From: Azorinus chamasolen
Lineage: Eukaryota; Mollusca; Bivalvia; Cardiida; Solecurtidae
Assembly: GCA_963576725.1 (NCBI GenBank)
Contig: OY755241.1
Span: 59,393,071 to 59,457,070, forward strand
DNA: 64,000 bases
Direction of reading: 5' to 3'
In this document: piece by piece, positions 37,306 to 47,087 of the stretch
Layout of the letters: each line of letters starts with the position of its first letter
Position numbering within the stretch: position 1 is the stretch's first letter
Notes under the pieces: model-generated
Database searches by the model: none
The model's input: the letters and a program-made list of their open reading frames with translations, nothing else
What the model was told of the DNA's origin: nothing
Program-made: the position numbers and the translations under genes

Positions 37306-37640
37306 TAGAACCCCCGTCTTGTTTTCTTGTTCCTAGTGTGAGAGAGACGTCATCAATTTACGAGATTTTCAATTTCAAATTCATGCATTCAGAAACTGCT
37401 CATTGATAAACTACAGACACCCTTGAGAATCGCTGGAATGACAATGTGAAGATTATTCAACGATAAGAGCAAGTCGACAAAACAAATTTGTTTGCCAGTG
37501 AATGAAAATGATTTCCCCTGCCTGGTCTGAAAGTGGTTTTTCAAATATTGAACGATCAGACTATTTCACTGGAGACATGTTAAAAGCGTATCAGCTAAAT
37601 AATGAAACAATTCAATCATGAATGTGCACCAATAGCAACA
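37306..37640. other. Unassigned stretch, about 335 bp
   Basis: Nothing recognised. Confidence 0.3.
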
Positions 37641-37775
37641 TTTTGGTAATATTTATGTAAGAAAATATGACATCATGAATATTAATGTAACCTTCAACTT
37701 CTACCTGTTATAGTGTTTATTGTTACCATAATCAGAACATCAAGTTTGGAACACATCCAAATAAATTTAATTTGC

Positions 37776-37986
37776 TTAACTCTTTCGCTGCCAATGTCGC
37801 ATCTGTCATTACCCATGCAAACAGTTTGGATCCTGATGAGACGCCGAGTAACTCAGCGTCTCATCAGGATCCAAACTGTTTGTTACTGTGAGTGTTTCTT
37901 GAAACAGAAATGAAGAAAAATGAAAATGGAAAAAATAGCAGACGACAAAGTTTGCAGACGACAAAATTTGCTAGTGAAATAGTTAA
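37776..37986 (+). mobile_element. TTAA-3 MITE, complete
   Basis: TTAACTCTTTCGCTGCCAAT to GCTAGTGAAATAGTTAA. The hairpin 37815-37881 CAAACAGTTTGGATCCTGAT... apex GACGCCGAGTAACTCAGCGTC has one mismatch. The 3' arm carries a small local duplication (GCAGACGACAAA twice). Confidence 0.85.
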
Positions 37987-38125
37987 TTACAATGTAGCAT
38001 AAATCTTTGTCACTCGAAAGATCAATGTGTTAGATACTACAAAGACTCAATTGTCAGTTTGAGATGAACAATCAACATCTTTGATCGGAATTATCCAATA
38101 CAACAAAATTATCCTTTCTAAATAC
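37987..38125. other. Unassigned spacer
   Basis: Nothing recognised. Confidence 0.3.
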
Positions 38126-38304
38126 AGTTCAACTTCGATATCTCGAAATCGGATAACTTTAAATTCTGGATAACTCTAATTTTTCAAATTTACATAATTA
38201 TGGCTATACTGTTTCATCTTCCATATTTCATTATAACTATTTCGGCCATGAATATTCAGTAGGTATTACAATTTAGACTAAATATAGAACTGGGAAAAGG
38301 TTAA
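38126..38304 (+). mobile_element. TA-2 left end fused to a TTAA-1a right arm
   Basis: TACAGTTCAACTTCGATATC and CGGATAACTTTAAATTC, then from about 38200 ATTATGGCTATACTG...GAATATTCAGTAGGTATTAC and GGGAAAAGGTTAA. Confidence 0.6.
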
Positions 38305-38372
38305 ACAAATCTACACTAGAACCTCTATATAGAGGTCACTTAATGAATACACATTGGTGCCCTTAGCATTGA

Positions 38373-38814
38373 TTAAACCCTTCCCCGATACAAAAACCTT
38401 TTTCACGCATTTGCAAACAGAGTACAGTAAACGCCCTCCAAACCGGAAATCTTGTAAAGAAAAAAATTAGACACTCTGCTTAATGCAGGGTGAAAGTCAT
38501 GCAGAAAGCTCCTCTAGGAGCTTTCTGCATGACTTTCACCCTGCATTAAGCCACCATCTGTCTCAAAGACTGATATTTATACTTATATTTATACTTATTT
38601 GGACGTCCGGTTAAGAGAGGTTTTAATGTAGATGCATGTAGGAGCTGTCTGGTCAGGTTCTGCTCTGTTTGACTAAAGCATTATAACATATCTGAATTTA
38701 CAGTGTCTGCGAGTACCAAAGAAATCCTGTGTGCATAGCTCATTATAAAACTCGGCTAATAAATATTCATGATGTCATTTGTTTACATAAAATATTCAAC
38801 AGGAAAAGGGTTAA
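38373..38814 (+). mobile_element. TTAA-1b MITE, host of a nested TA-4
   Basis: TTAAACCCTTCCCCGATAC...GCATTTGCAAACAGAGTA before and TAGATGCATGTAGGAGCTGTCTGG...CAACAGGAAAAGGGTTAA after the insertion. The host hairpin text GAGTAGACC is split exactly at TA. Confidence 0.85.
38423..38631 (+). mobile_element. TA-4 MITE, complete, nested
   Basis: TACAGTAAACGCCCTCCAAA to AGAGGTTTTAATGTA. The hairpin is GCTTAATGCAGGGTGAAAGT... apex AGCTCCTCTAGGAGCT with perfect inner arms. TA is present on both sides and once in the uninterrupted host. Confidence 0.9.
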
Positions 38815-38881
38815 TGCAGAACGAAACGAATAGGCTATATAATCTTCCTCGAGAAAAAGTGGCGTCTCCTACAACTTAAAG

Positions 38882-39096
38882 TTAACCCATTTGCGCCCAG
38901 TTGATTCTTCCATGATTATATATTGGATTAGTCCATTTTTGATCTAAGGAGTGCCTGGCCTAAATTTTCAATTTCGTTTTGTTTTATATTGAAGTTCTAT
39001 AATTCAATATTGAATGTATGCATTATGCGGCGTCTGATCAGAGTCTACACTATTTGCTTATGTCCTATATATGGGATCTTGGACACAAATGGGTTC
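38882..39096 (+). mobile_element. TTAA-7 MITE, left hairpin arm deleted
   Basis: TTAACCCATTTGCGCCCAGT, GGAGTGCCTGGCCTAAATTT, then directly GCATTATGCGGCGTCTGATC and CCTATATATGGGATCTTGG. The right border reads TTCA. Confidence 0.8.
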
Positions 39097-39285
39097 ATGT
39101 TACTTCCATTTTTCTAAATAAAACAATCAGAATCAAGCAGTGTTGATTCTGGTTAAGTTTCGAATTATCCCGCAAATACTTTAATTGTTTCTCTCTCTGG
39201 ACTACTATATCTCAAAGCAGTTGTTGGATTTGGTTTCCATGACTAATTATGTCCCAATATTTCCAATCCGTGTTAAAACAACCTA

Positions 39286-39635
39286 ATTGAACAGCAACAA
39301 AACACATTGCCAACTAGATTGAACAGCAACAAAACACATTGTCAACTAGATTGAACAGCAACAAAACACATTGTCAACTAGATTGAACAGCAACAAAACA
39401 CATTGCCAACTAGATTGAACAGCAACAAAACACATTGTCAAATAGATTGAACAGCAACAAAACACATTGTCAACTAGATTGAACAGCAACAAAACACATT
39501 GCCAACTAGATTGAACAGCAACAAAACACATTGCCAAATAGATTGAACAGCAACAAAACACATTGTCAACTAGATTGAACAGCAACAAAACACATTGTCA
39601 ACTAGATTGAACAGCAACAAAACACATTGCCAAAT
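39286..39635. repeat. 32-bp minisatellite, about 11 units
   Basis: Units start ATTGAACAGCAACAAAACAC and end ATTGTCAACTAG, with GTCAACTAG / GCCAACTAG / CAAATAG variants. They are directly contiguous with no spacers, so this is not a CRISPR-like array. On the minus strand the units stay open for 80 codons. Confidence 0.95.
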
Positions 39636-39878
39636 CATATTGCTAAATGTATTGCTGTTAATCATATTGCTAAATGTATTGCTGTTAATCATATTGCTAA
39701 ATGTATTGCTGTTAATCATATTGCTAAATGTATTGCTGTTAATCATATTGCTAAATGTATTGCTGTTAATCATATTGCCAAATGTATTGCTGTTAATCAT
39801 ATTGCCAAATGTATTGCTGTTAACCATGTTGCCAAATGTATTGCTGTTAATCATATTGCCAAATGTATTGCTGTTAAA
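39636..39878. repeat. 27-bp minisatellite, 9 units
   Basis: CATATTGCTAAATGTATTGC plus TGTTAAT repeated nine times. The first five units have GCTAAATG and the last four GCCAAATG, a clean internal switch. The core TTGCTGTT.AAT equals the complement of TTGAACAGCAA in the neighbouring array. Confidence 0.95.
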
Positions 39879-39952
39879 AACATTTTCATTTATTGTTGTC
39901 GGTATTAAGTTGAACTATTTTTCAACAATACATTTTATAACACGACAACAGC

Positions 39953-40209
39953 TTAAACATTTCCTGTTCTACATTTACTCCATACATGTATTTCCATTCC
40001 TACTGAATATTCATGGAAAAAAATAGTTAAAACAAAATATGAAAGTTGGAACAGTGTAGCCATTTTAGAAAGTTACAACTCCCAGATCTTTCAAATACCA
40101 CTAGCAAACAGAGCAGACCCTGATCAGACGGCTCCTACAGGAGCCGTCTGATCTGGGTCTACTCTGTTTGCTTATGCATGAAAACACGTTTATACGAGGG
40201 AATGTGTTA
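39953..40209 (-). mobile_element. TTAA-1a MITE, complete
   Basis: TTAAACATTTCCTGTTCTAC to GAGGGAATGTGTTAC. The hairpin (40103-40171) is nearly perfect over about 33 nt per arm, apex GGCTCCTACAGGAGCC. Confidence 0.85.
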
Positions 40210-40300
40210 CTGCAAGAAGGAATATCGGTTTACTCTGTTTGCTTATGCGTGAAAACACGTTTATATGAGGGAAAGGTTTAATGCGAGAAGGAATAAACAC
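40158..40300 (+). repeat. 71-bp local tandem duplication
   Basis: TCTACTCTGTTTGCTTATGC...ATGAAAACACG...AAGAAGGAATA occurs at 40158-40228 and 40229-40300. It copies the MITE end together with its adjacent flank. Confidence 0.8.
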
Positions 40301-40426
40301 GCGCCTGTAATCAGCTGATATATTAACCCTTTTAAACCCTAAATTGTCAAAGTGGAATCGCTCATCAGTGTTTAACAAAAGATTCCATTCAGTATGAAAG
40401 GCTTTAATGTGCTAGAGGACCCTTTA

Positions 40427-40500
40427 CTAACAAACAGTGCAGACCCTGACCAGAGGGCTCCTCTAGGAGCCCTCTATCTGGGACTACACTGCTTGCAAGT
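40427..40500. mobile_element. Isolated TTAA-1 hairpin
   Basis: AACAAACAGTGCAGACCCTG... apex GGCTCCTCTAGGAGCC ...GGGACTACACTGCTTGC. No family ends were found. Confidence 0.6.
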
Positions 40501-40680
40501 AAGAGTGAACACGTCTGAAAAGTTTAAATAGTTTAACAACATAGGTAAGTTATTGTTTCAGCTGCGTTCGTACATTTGATGAATCATTCAAACGTACCAG
40601 TGATTTGGTGTAACCATGTACTCAAAAGCTATTTAATAAATAATATATCAATTAGTTTAATATATTTAATAGCATATGAT

Positions 40681-40921
40681 TTACCCTTTTGGTGCCAAAT
40701 TTAAAAGTGTCGCCTGCAATAATATATTAAATATAAATCTAAACTAAATAATAAAGGTATATTAGTAAAACATTTGTTTTTAAAAACCTGTATGCTTGGG
40801 CTAAAATAATACAGAAAACAGTGAAGTCCCAGATCAGGTGCCGCCCTGAAAAGGCGGCATCTGACCTGAGACTGCACTGTTTTCAATGGTGCCAACAGGC
40901 GACAATGGCGCCGAAAGTATA
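40681..40921 (+). mobile_element. TTAA-6 MITE, second subfamily
   Basis: TTTACCCTTTTGGTGCCAAA to TGGCGCCGAAAGTATAA. Left arm CTAAACTAAATAATAAAGG and GCTTGGGCTAAAATAATAC, then hairpin AAAACAGTGAAGTCCCAGAT...CCGCCCTGAAAAGGCGG. It is collinear with 59492-59743. Confidence 0.8.
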
Positions 40922-41036
40922 ATTCCATAAGTAAACAAAGTAGACCCTGGTCGGATGGTTCATACAGGGACCGTCTGACCTGGGTCTACTCTATTTGCAA
41001 AGGTGTTTAAGGCATATTTATGGAGTAAATGGTTTA
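40920..41036 (-). mobile_element. TTAA-1b MITE, hairpin and one end
   Basis: AAGTAAACAAAGTAGACCCT...GGTTCATACAGGGACC...GGGTCTACTCTATTTGC and TATGGAGTAAATGGTTTAA. Confidence 0.7.
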
Positions 41037-41070
41037 AATGTTAAGAAAAAGTGATATTCTGTCATCTGAC

Positions 41071-41468
41071 TTAAAGGGGAAGTCCCTACATTCGACACGT
41101 TTCAAAAGTGCCTAAAATATACAAAACTCATTTGTTTATATGCTGAAAAGAAGTATATCGCAAGAAAACCAATCGAACAAACATCGAAGAAAACACAACT
41201 TTCACATGTTTGATATGTTATTCGGTACTTTATTAGTATTTATTCGGCTCGAGTTTTAGTTTCGTTAACTGTTCGACCGAGGTCGATAATATTGTGTTGT
41301 AGAACAAAAATATTAGTGTCGATAAAAATCTGTTTATTTTGTATCACACGGGAATTGTTCGACATAAGTTCAAATTGACAATATTCATACTGATTGATTG
41401 AATATAACAGTTATTAAGTTTTATGACATTATCGAAAATATGCGTTTATTGTAGGGACTTCCTCTTTA
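41071..41468. mobile_element. AGT MITE, complete
   Basis: 398 bp. TTAAAGGGGAAGTCCCTACA and TGTAGGGACTTCCTCTTTAA form a nearly perfect 20-bp terminal inverted repeat. The interior is in the same direction as 10905-11423. Confidence 0.85.
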
Positions 41469-41719
41469 AATGTATCACTCTCTGATTTACAGTCGTCTAT
41501 TCGACGTGCAAATAAAACGTCTCACTTGGAATTGCCGGAGACAAGTTTATATGATCCTTTGCCAAAATAAAGTAATAGAATTGTTGAACTATGCATGCAC
41601 AATTTATCTGTCTCGAACGCCAGGAAAATTGTCTGTTTAGCTGTACCTATTATACAGTCTACGTATTAGAATATTTATAATAGGACTATAATACTCTACG
41701 TTTTATTCCTATAAAAACC
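41469..41719. other. Unassigned spacer
   Basis: Nothing recognised. Confidence 0.3.
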
Positions 41720-41724
41720 TACCC

Positions 41725-42014
41725 CAGGTGCGGATCCAGGATTTAAGATTAGGGGAGGGGGGCGTAGAATATGTTTTCGAAGGGGGGGGGGGGCGTAGAT
41801 TTTTATGTTTGATGACATAACTAAATAGTTTGTTCATAATACATTTGAAAAAGAACGTAATTGGGTGAGGGAAATACAAAACCTCAGATTTAATCATTGT
41901 TTTATTGATTTTTAGTAGATCTAGATCTAAAAACATACTCAAAAATTTTGTTTGGGCAATTTTAGGAAGGGGGGGGGGGGTTACGCCGGCTCCGCCCCTC
42001 TAAATCCGCGCCTG
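41725..42014. mobile_element. hAT-like element, 290 bp
   Basis: CAGGTGCGGATCCAGGATTT at the left and AAATCCGCGCCTG at the right form an imperfect terminal inverted repeat. The direct repeat TACCC flanks it at 41720-41724 and 42015-42019. Three G-runs (41751-41763, 41781-41794 and 41968-41980) follow. CAGG...CGGATCC ends recall hAT elements, but the visible target duplication is only 5 bp, so the class is uncertain. Confidence 0.6.
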
Positions 42015-42068
42015 TACCCAACCTCTATTTTTTAAGGCGCCCCTTCGTGATAAGTGGTTTTCCTAACC

Positions 42069-42178
42069 TCCTATAAATACACATTTCTACCCATTAGCAA
42101 ACAGAGTAGACCCAGATCAGACGGCTTCAATGGGTCTACTCTGTTTGCAAATATGTAGAAAGGTGTAAAGAGGTTAAT
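42069..42178. mobile_element. TTAA-1b palindrome with left-type arms on both sides
   Basis: CCTCCTATAAATACACATTTCTAC...GCAAACAGAGTAGACCCA and, inverted, TGGGTCTACTCTGTTTGC...GTAGAAAGGTGTAAAGAGG. The normal long right arm is absent. It looks like a deletion or inverted-duplication derivative. Confidence 0.6.
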
Positions 42179-42282
42179 GAGATATTAAGCATTACGCTTT
42201 CCGATTACCCATGCAAACAGTTGGAACCAGATAAGATATAATAAAAGTTATCTACGGCGAGCTAATTTCTGCACCAATTCAC

Positions 42283-42674
42283 TTAAAGAGGAAGTCCCTA
42301 CAATGACCGCATATTTTCAATAATATCATAAAACTTAATATATGTCCAGTCATTATTACGAAGATTATCAATTTGAACTTATATCAAGAAGTCCTTATGT
42401 GATACAAAATAAACCGTTTTCATCGACACTTTTATTTTTGTTCTACAACAAAATATTATCGAACTTGGTTAAACAGTTAACGAAACTAAAACGCGAGCCG
42501 AATTAATACTAATGCATTGCCGAATAACATATCACACTTATGAAAGTTGTGTCTTCTTCGATGTTTATTCGATTATTTATCTTGCGATATACTTTTTTCA
42601 GCATATAAACAAACGAGTTTTGTATATTTTAGGCACTTTTTGAAACGTGTCGAATGTAGGGACTTCCTCTTTAA
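42283..42674. mobile_element. AGT MITE, complete, opposite orientation
   Basis: 392 bp, TTAAAGAGGAAGTCCCTACA to TGTAGGGACTTCCTCTTTAA. The interior is inverted relative to 41071-41468 (ATACAAAATAAACCG precedes CATATAAACAAACGAG). Confidence 0.85.
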
Positions 42675-42808
42675 TCAATTATCTAGTACACGGACTGTAC
42701 GCTCGTATTATTAACTTATCGGAGCTTATGCCTTAACTATGCTTGACAGCTGGGCTAAATCCTAAAACAAACAAACAAGCAAGAATAACAATATTACCTG
42801 GCTGGATG

Positions 42809-43125
42809 TTAAAGTGGTTCTCAACTTCAAACGCGTTTTACAATTCCTGAAAATTCCAAAAAACATATCTATGTTCTGAAAAGCAGTACAAAGCTGCAAA
42901 TCCGATATGATAACATACCGAAAGACAAAGCTATGATGTATTTGGTATCGAAGATACCGATGTTATTCCACGAAGCATTTTGAAAGGTCGATAATATTTT
43001 GATGTACAACCAAAATTATAAGTATAGACGAAACCGATTTGTTTTGTATCACAGGAGTATGAACATATACCTTGTTTTATGATATAATTGAAAACATGCG
43101 TTTATTGCAGGGAATGTCACCTTAA
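42809..43125. mobile_element. AGT MITE, diverged
   Basis: TTAAAGTGGTTCTCAAC to GCAGGGAATGTCACCTTAA with eroded ends. The interior GTTCTGAAAAGCAGTA, TACAACCAAAATTATAAGT and TTTTGTATCACAGG aligns with the family. Confidence 0.7.
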
Positions 43126-43349
43126 CCCATTCCCTGTTGAATATTCATTTAAGAAATAATGACGTCATGAATATAATTAAGATTGTTTTTTATAATAGCA
43201 TATGAACACAGTATTTGCCCAAAGATCGATATTACGCCGTAAGCAAAGAGAGCAGACCCTGATCAGGCTGTTTCTATAGGAGCCGTTTGATCTGGGACTA
43301 CTCTGTTTGTAGATGCGTGAAAATGCGCTTACATAAGGGAAAGGGTTAA
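43122..43349 (-). mobile_element. TTAA-1b MITE, complete
   Basis: TTAACCCATTCCCTGTTGAA to AAGGGAAAGGGTTAA, starting at the TTAA that ends the AGT copy. The arm contains TGACGTCA at 43160-43167. Hairpin 43239-43310, apex TTTCTATAGGAGCC. Confidence 0.85.
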
Positions 43350-43424
43350 ACTTTATAAATAAATATATACTTATTGTCTCTTAAGTTCTTTATTTCTCTC
43401 ATTAGGTGAAAAGAGTCAGTAATT

Positions 43425-43672
43425 TCCTTTGCAAACAGTGTAGACCCATATGAGGGTTTACACTGTTTGTCATGTCAAACCTTACGTTAAACCCTCCTGA
43501 CTATTCTGCTTTGTTTGCTTACGTACTTAAAATAGACCTACAGTTTTCACCAGTACAGTGTTCACCAGTACCAGGAAATTATGTGTATGTATTGTCATTA
43601 CAAAATATCAGCTGATAGACATCCATTATGTTATTATGTCTTACATGAGTATTGAACAGGGAAAGGGGGTAA
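43425..43672 (+). mobile_element. TTAA-1b MITE debris with short hairpin
   Basis: A compact hairpin GCAAACAGTGTAGACCCATA...GGGTTTACACTGTTTG (43429-43471). Then TTAAACCCTCCTGAC...TTTGCTTACG, a duplicated TTCACCAGTAC and the right arm to AACAGGGAAAGGGGGTAA. Confidence 0.65.
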
Positions 43673-44090
43673 AACAAATGCAACAAGGCTGGAAAGCAAA
43701 CTTTACGTTGGTTGGATTCCTTCTCACATGGTTCAGACCTTTTGTAAATGTTGTCATTAATTCATATAGAGCTGCTGAAATAGAACAAATACTTCTAATA
43801 AATACAAGGCACAGACAATATCTCCTGAGACATAAAATACATTCAGTTTGAAGTGAAATTGAAGACAATTTGATCAAGTTGAGAGTCAAAACATTTGACA
43901 GGAAACATGCAGACACTTTTGAGTAAGAAAGTCGGGACCAGCTGCTTTCATCATTATTAAACCAAACCTAAACCCTTTGTATACTGTATTGTCGTAGGTA
44001 AATCGTCCACAATTACGTAATGGAACATTCTATTAAGTATAAAACGGTTTGCGTGAGGAAACTGAATAACATGAATTACAGTGCAATAAT
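43673..44090. other. Unassigned stretch, about 420 bp
   Basis: The + strand from 43679 is open for about 57 codons (MQQGWKANFTLVGFLLTWFR...) and is not part of a repeat. No splice signals or motifs support it as an exon. Confidence 0.3.
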
Positions 44091-44262
44091 TGATCACAGA
44101 GCTCCTCTAGGAGCAATCTGATATAGGTCTACACTTTTGCAAATGTCAGTATAATTATTCCCGCGTTCAAAGGACTAAAGGCTTTCCAATAAATCACCAT
44201 TTTCAAGACAAACAAATATTTACATCGCGTGTTTCCATTGCAGAATGCGATAGCTATCACTC

Positions 44263-44470
44263 GTAACCCTTTCATTCATATAAACGTCTTTACACGCATT
44301 AGCAAACATAGTAGACGGAGCCGTCTGATCAAGGTCTGCTGTGTTTGCTATTGGAATTATATATATCTGATTCTACAATTTCTGACAAGGTCAACAGTTC
44401 GTGTATTCGTGGTCCATAATAAACATTTACTACCATTTCTTACATAAATATTGACCTTTGAAAGGGTTTA
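44263..44470 (+). mobile_element. TTAA-1 MITE, near complete
   Basis: TAACCCTTTCATTCATATAA to TTTGAAAGGGTTTA. The hairpin has lost its ascending inner arm (ACATAGTAGACGGAGCCGTC). Confidence 0.7.
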
Positions 44471-44629
44471 CAGAAAAGGCTTCTTGCATACCTAGGTACT
44501 TCGTGATACATGTAAGAAACCAAGTGCTATCGCTGATCAAACGGAATAATGCATAGTACACATGTACTAAGAATAATTGCAATTACACAATACAACGGAC
44601 CAGTATATTGATCCTGCATAAACAATATC

Positions 44630-44880
44630 TACAGTTGAATATCGATATTTCGAACTTCAGGGGACCATACAAATTATATCGAGATAACAGAATTTGAGTT
44701 ATCCAATTTTTCACAGCTTAATGCATGTCTAAAGTAATGCTGAAAGCTCCCGTTTCTAGATATGCGTAGAGATACACTTTATAGAAATTCCGTATTGTAA
44801 ATTTCGGGAGGACATAATTTTTAGTTCAAGTTATCCATAATTTGAGTTATCCGAGTTCAAGATATCAACGTTCTGCTGTA
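44630..44880 (-). mobile_element. TA-2 MITE, one hairpin arm deleted
   Basis: TACAGTTGAATATCGATATT to GATATCAACGTTCTGCTGTA. GCATGTCTAAAGTAATGCTG then GAAAGCTCCCGTTTCTAG. Confidence 0.75.
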
Positions 44881-45334
44881 TTTGATGTACAACCATTAAC
44901 AAATGCCTTACACATGACCAATAACATAAAAAAGACCTTTTTCACACTAAGCATCAGAGTACTACAAATATGATTGTCTACAATTCTAAATGTACATTGT
45001 GACCGTTCTTTAAAGACAATGAGTAAATGTTTAATCCTTTTTGGATATTCGTTAGACCGAGAGTTACATGTACTTGGCGTCTTAATTTGAATCCAAATGA
45101 TTACATCGATCATCACAAATAGGTCAACGGTGATACATTGATTGTATGTCTGTAAGGTGCCAACTGTTGAGGCTCCAAATATCCATTCACAGTTGTATGT
45201 GCCTTAGTGATTTGGCACAAACAGCCAGTTTTGCAGCTCTATTGTCTCTCTGTACGTTGCCACACCGCCTTGATAAATACTGTTAAGACGTATCGACAGT
45301 TAAACAATTACAACTATTATGTATTGGATATCGG
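44881..45334. other. Unassigned stretch, about 450 bp
   Basis: Nothing recognised. Confidence 0.3.
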
Positions 45335-45526
45335 AGCAACAGATACAGATACGTACTCAAATACTAAAATCGTCCTTTCTCCACCAAACCCTATGTTGTG
45401 ATCACTCTTTAGAATCGTCTCGAAGAGACGATTCAAAAGAGTGGCCAAAAATAGGGTTCGATGAGGATGTAAAGAAGTTATTCTTGAAAATACTTTAATT
45501 TACGCATCTTATCTGTACCTCCGGGA
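45335..45526 (+). mobile_element. FB-T foldback
   Basis: GCAACAGATACAGATACGTA, the palindrome CTTTCTCCACCAAACCC... (45378-45463, apex GTCTCGAAGAGAC) and the tail TTACGCATCTTATCTGTACC. The outer palindrome has several mismatches. Confidence 0.8.
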
Positions 45527-45541
45527 TACCATGTTTTGTGA

Positions 45542-45764
45542 TACAGTAAAACCTACAACCTCTAAAAAACCTCTACAACGGCCATTAAATTACAGCAAGT
45601 ATTTTGTGTTAAAGACAGGTGGCTCCTAAAGCAAGGTGAAAGTTAAACAGAGCGCTCATATAAGAGCAATCTGTTTTACCTTCACATTGCTTAAATCAGC
45701 CACCTGCCCTAAATACCAACTAATTAACACAATTTAGTGGCTGTTATAGAGAGGTTTTACTGTA
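45542..45764 (+). mobile_element. TA-1 MITE, complete
   Basis: TACAGTAAAACCTACAACCT to AGAGAGGTTTTACTGTA. The left arm carries a small duplication (AACCTCTA twice). Hairpin apex GCGCTCATATAAGAGC. Confidence 0.85.
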
Positions 45765-45889
45765 TATTTTATTATGCTCTTATTTCACATGAAATAGTTG
45801 CATAACACAGAAAATTGCTATGTTATTGTTTGCTGGATCTTGCGATTAAGCAAACTGCATTCAACATTGCTTTATTTTCTATCTTTTAG

Positions 45890-46200
45890 ATTCACTGGGG
45901 ACATTTCTGTTACCTAACCACGGTGTAAAATGCCCTTTTTGTTTTGAGACAAAACACTCACTGAATTCTCATTTTCACATAAATTGCAATATTTGGCTCC
46001 ATATTGTTCTAAAATTTGAAACACACTCATCATGTTTTGCAATGTATTTTGTTTCCGAAAATGTGAGACGAGGTCTACGTGTAATTTACGCCATGTTTTA
46101 CCATACTCATCTACCTACAAATGTAACATGTTGCATAATACGTCCACTGTTAAGTTACATTCAATATTATAATACTACTATCACTTTGAAATTAAAGTGA
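45890..46200 (+). CDS. Candidate terminal exon, weak
   Basis: TTTATTTTCTATCTTTTAG ending at 45889 is a good polypyrimidine acceptor. The frame after it is open for 103 codons to a TGA at 46198. Its phase fits the exon ending at 21000, whose leftover base plus AT would give a codon. The translation is cysteine-containing (VKCPFCFETKHSLN..., SSCFAMYF, NVTCCIIRP) with one possible N-glycosylation site (NVT), and no domain is recognised. Chance open frames of this length occur elsewhere in the window, and the implied intron would be nearly 25 kb. Codon use is AT-rich like the background. Confidence 0.15.
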
Positions 46201-46224
46201 TAGTCACTTGCAACGTAATTTAAA

Positions 46225-46543
46225 AATGCATAAAATACATAAATCATTTGTTTATATTCTGAAAAGAAGAATATCACAAGAAACCCAATAGAATGAACAC
46301 CGAAGAAGACTTTCATGTGTTTGATATCGAAGTTCCGGTGTTATTCGGCAACGCATTAGTACATGTATTTACTTGGGTCGCATGTTAGTTTCGTTAACTT
46401 TTCGACATAGATCAATAGAATCTTTTTGTAGCACGAAAACTACAAATATCGATGAAAACGGTTAATTTTGTATCAAAGGGGCAGTGTTACTACATGTATA
46501 TACATGTAAGTTCAAATTGACAATCTTTATAATAATGACCTTC
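46225..46543. mobile_element. AGT MITE, both ends lost
   Basis: AAAATGCATAAAATACATAA, TCATTTGTTTATATTCTG, GAAGAATATCACAAGAAACC and AAATTGACAATCTTTATAAT align in order with the family. Confidence 0.7.
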
Positions 46544-46689
46544 TAGTTCGTCCGTTTAGTTGTCGCAATGTTGACATCAACATTCATAGATACATTTTTA
46601 AAACATCAACACCAATATATATATTTATTCCAGTATAAAATATGCTTTCAAAGGATCACCCAATATATGTACTCCACAACAGCAGGTGT

Positions 46690-46945
46690 TAAGTGCGTGT
46701 ATGGCGGCCGTAAAAAGTCGCCTCGTACATCATTCTCAGTGTTGTTATATCTTCTGGTCTTTCGGCATCATTAGTTTTGATGGTATAAGTTTTGAACATC
46801 GAATACTGCTTAAGCCTGTGCTAGGGGGGGGGGGGGTGTAGTATTGCATTTTTAATTACTACTCATGAACAGACTCAATAAAACCTAGTCTGTAATTTAC
46901 TCTTTTGGCATTGCTACTATTGCTTTCGAAGGATCACGAACATTC
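46690..46945 (+). mobile_element. LTR-like dispersed repeat, copy 3
   Basis: CGCCTCGTACATCATTCTCA, GTGTTGTTATATCTTCTGG, ACTGCTTAAGCC, a G-run (46814-46826), CTCAATAAAACCTAGTC and GGATCACGAACATTCAG. The leading block also precedes copy 4. Confidence 0.5.
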
Positions 46946-46990
46946 AGAATATATGATATGGCTACGACTGCAGTCAAATATACTGTTTGC

Positions 46991-47070
46991 ATATCGATGG
47001 CTTGGTGCAAAACTATTGTAACTCCTTCACTTGAAGGAGTTACAATAGTTTTGCGCCAAACCCTCGATAT
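46991..47070. repeat. 38-bp palindrome GCTTGGTGCAAAACTATT, copy 1
   Basis: ATATCGATGGCTTGGTGCAA... with apex CCTTCACTTGAAGG and complement; few mismatches. A second copy lies at 50018-50093. Confidence 0.85.
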
Positions 47071-47087
47071 GAGCTCTATTTTTGCCT

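Noticed and set aside
39286..39878. CRISPR-like array
   Set aside because: Direct repeats are contiguous and have no unique spacers, and the context is eukaryotic.
39346..40026. Open frames of 80-143 codons on both strands over the two minisatellites
   Set aside because: Periodic peptides from tandem units; several frames and both strands are open at once.
40530..40570. TAGGTAAGT donor followed by TTGTTTCAG acceptor
   Set aside because: The implied intron is only about 17 nt and the upstream frames are closed.
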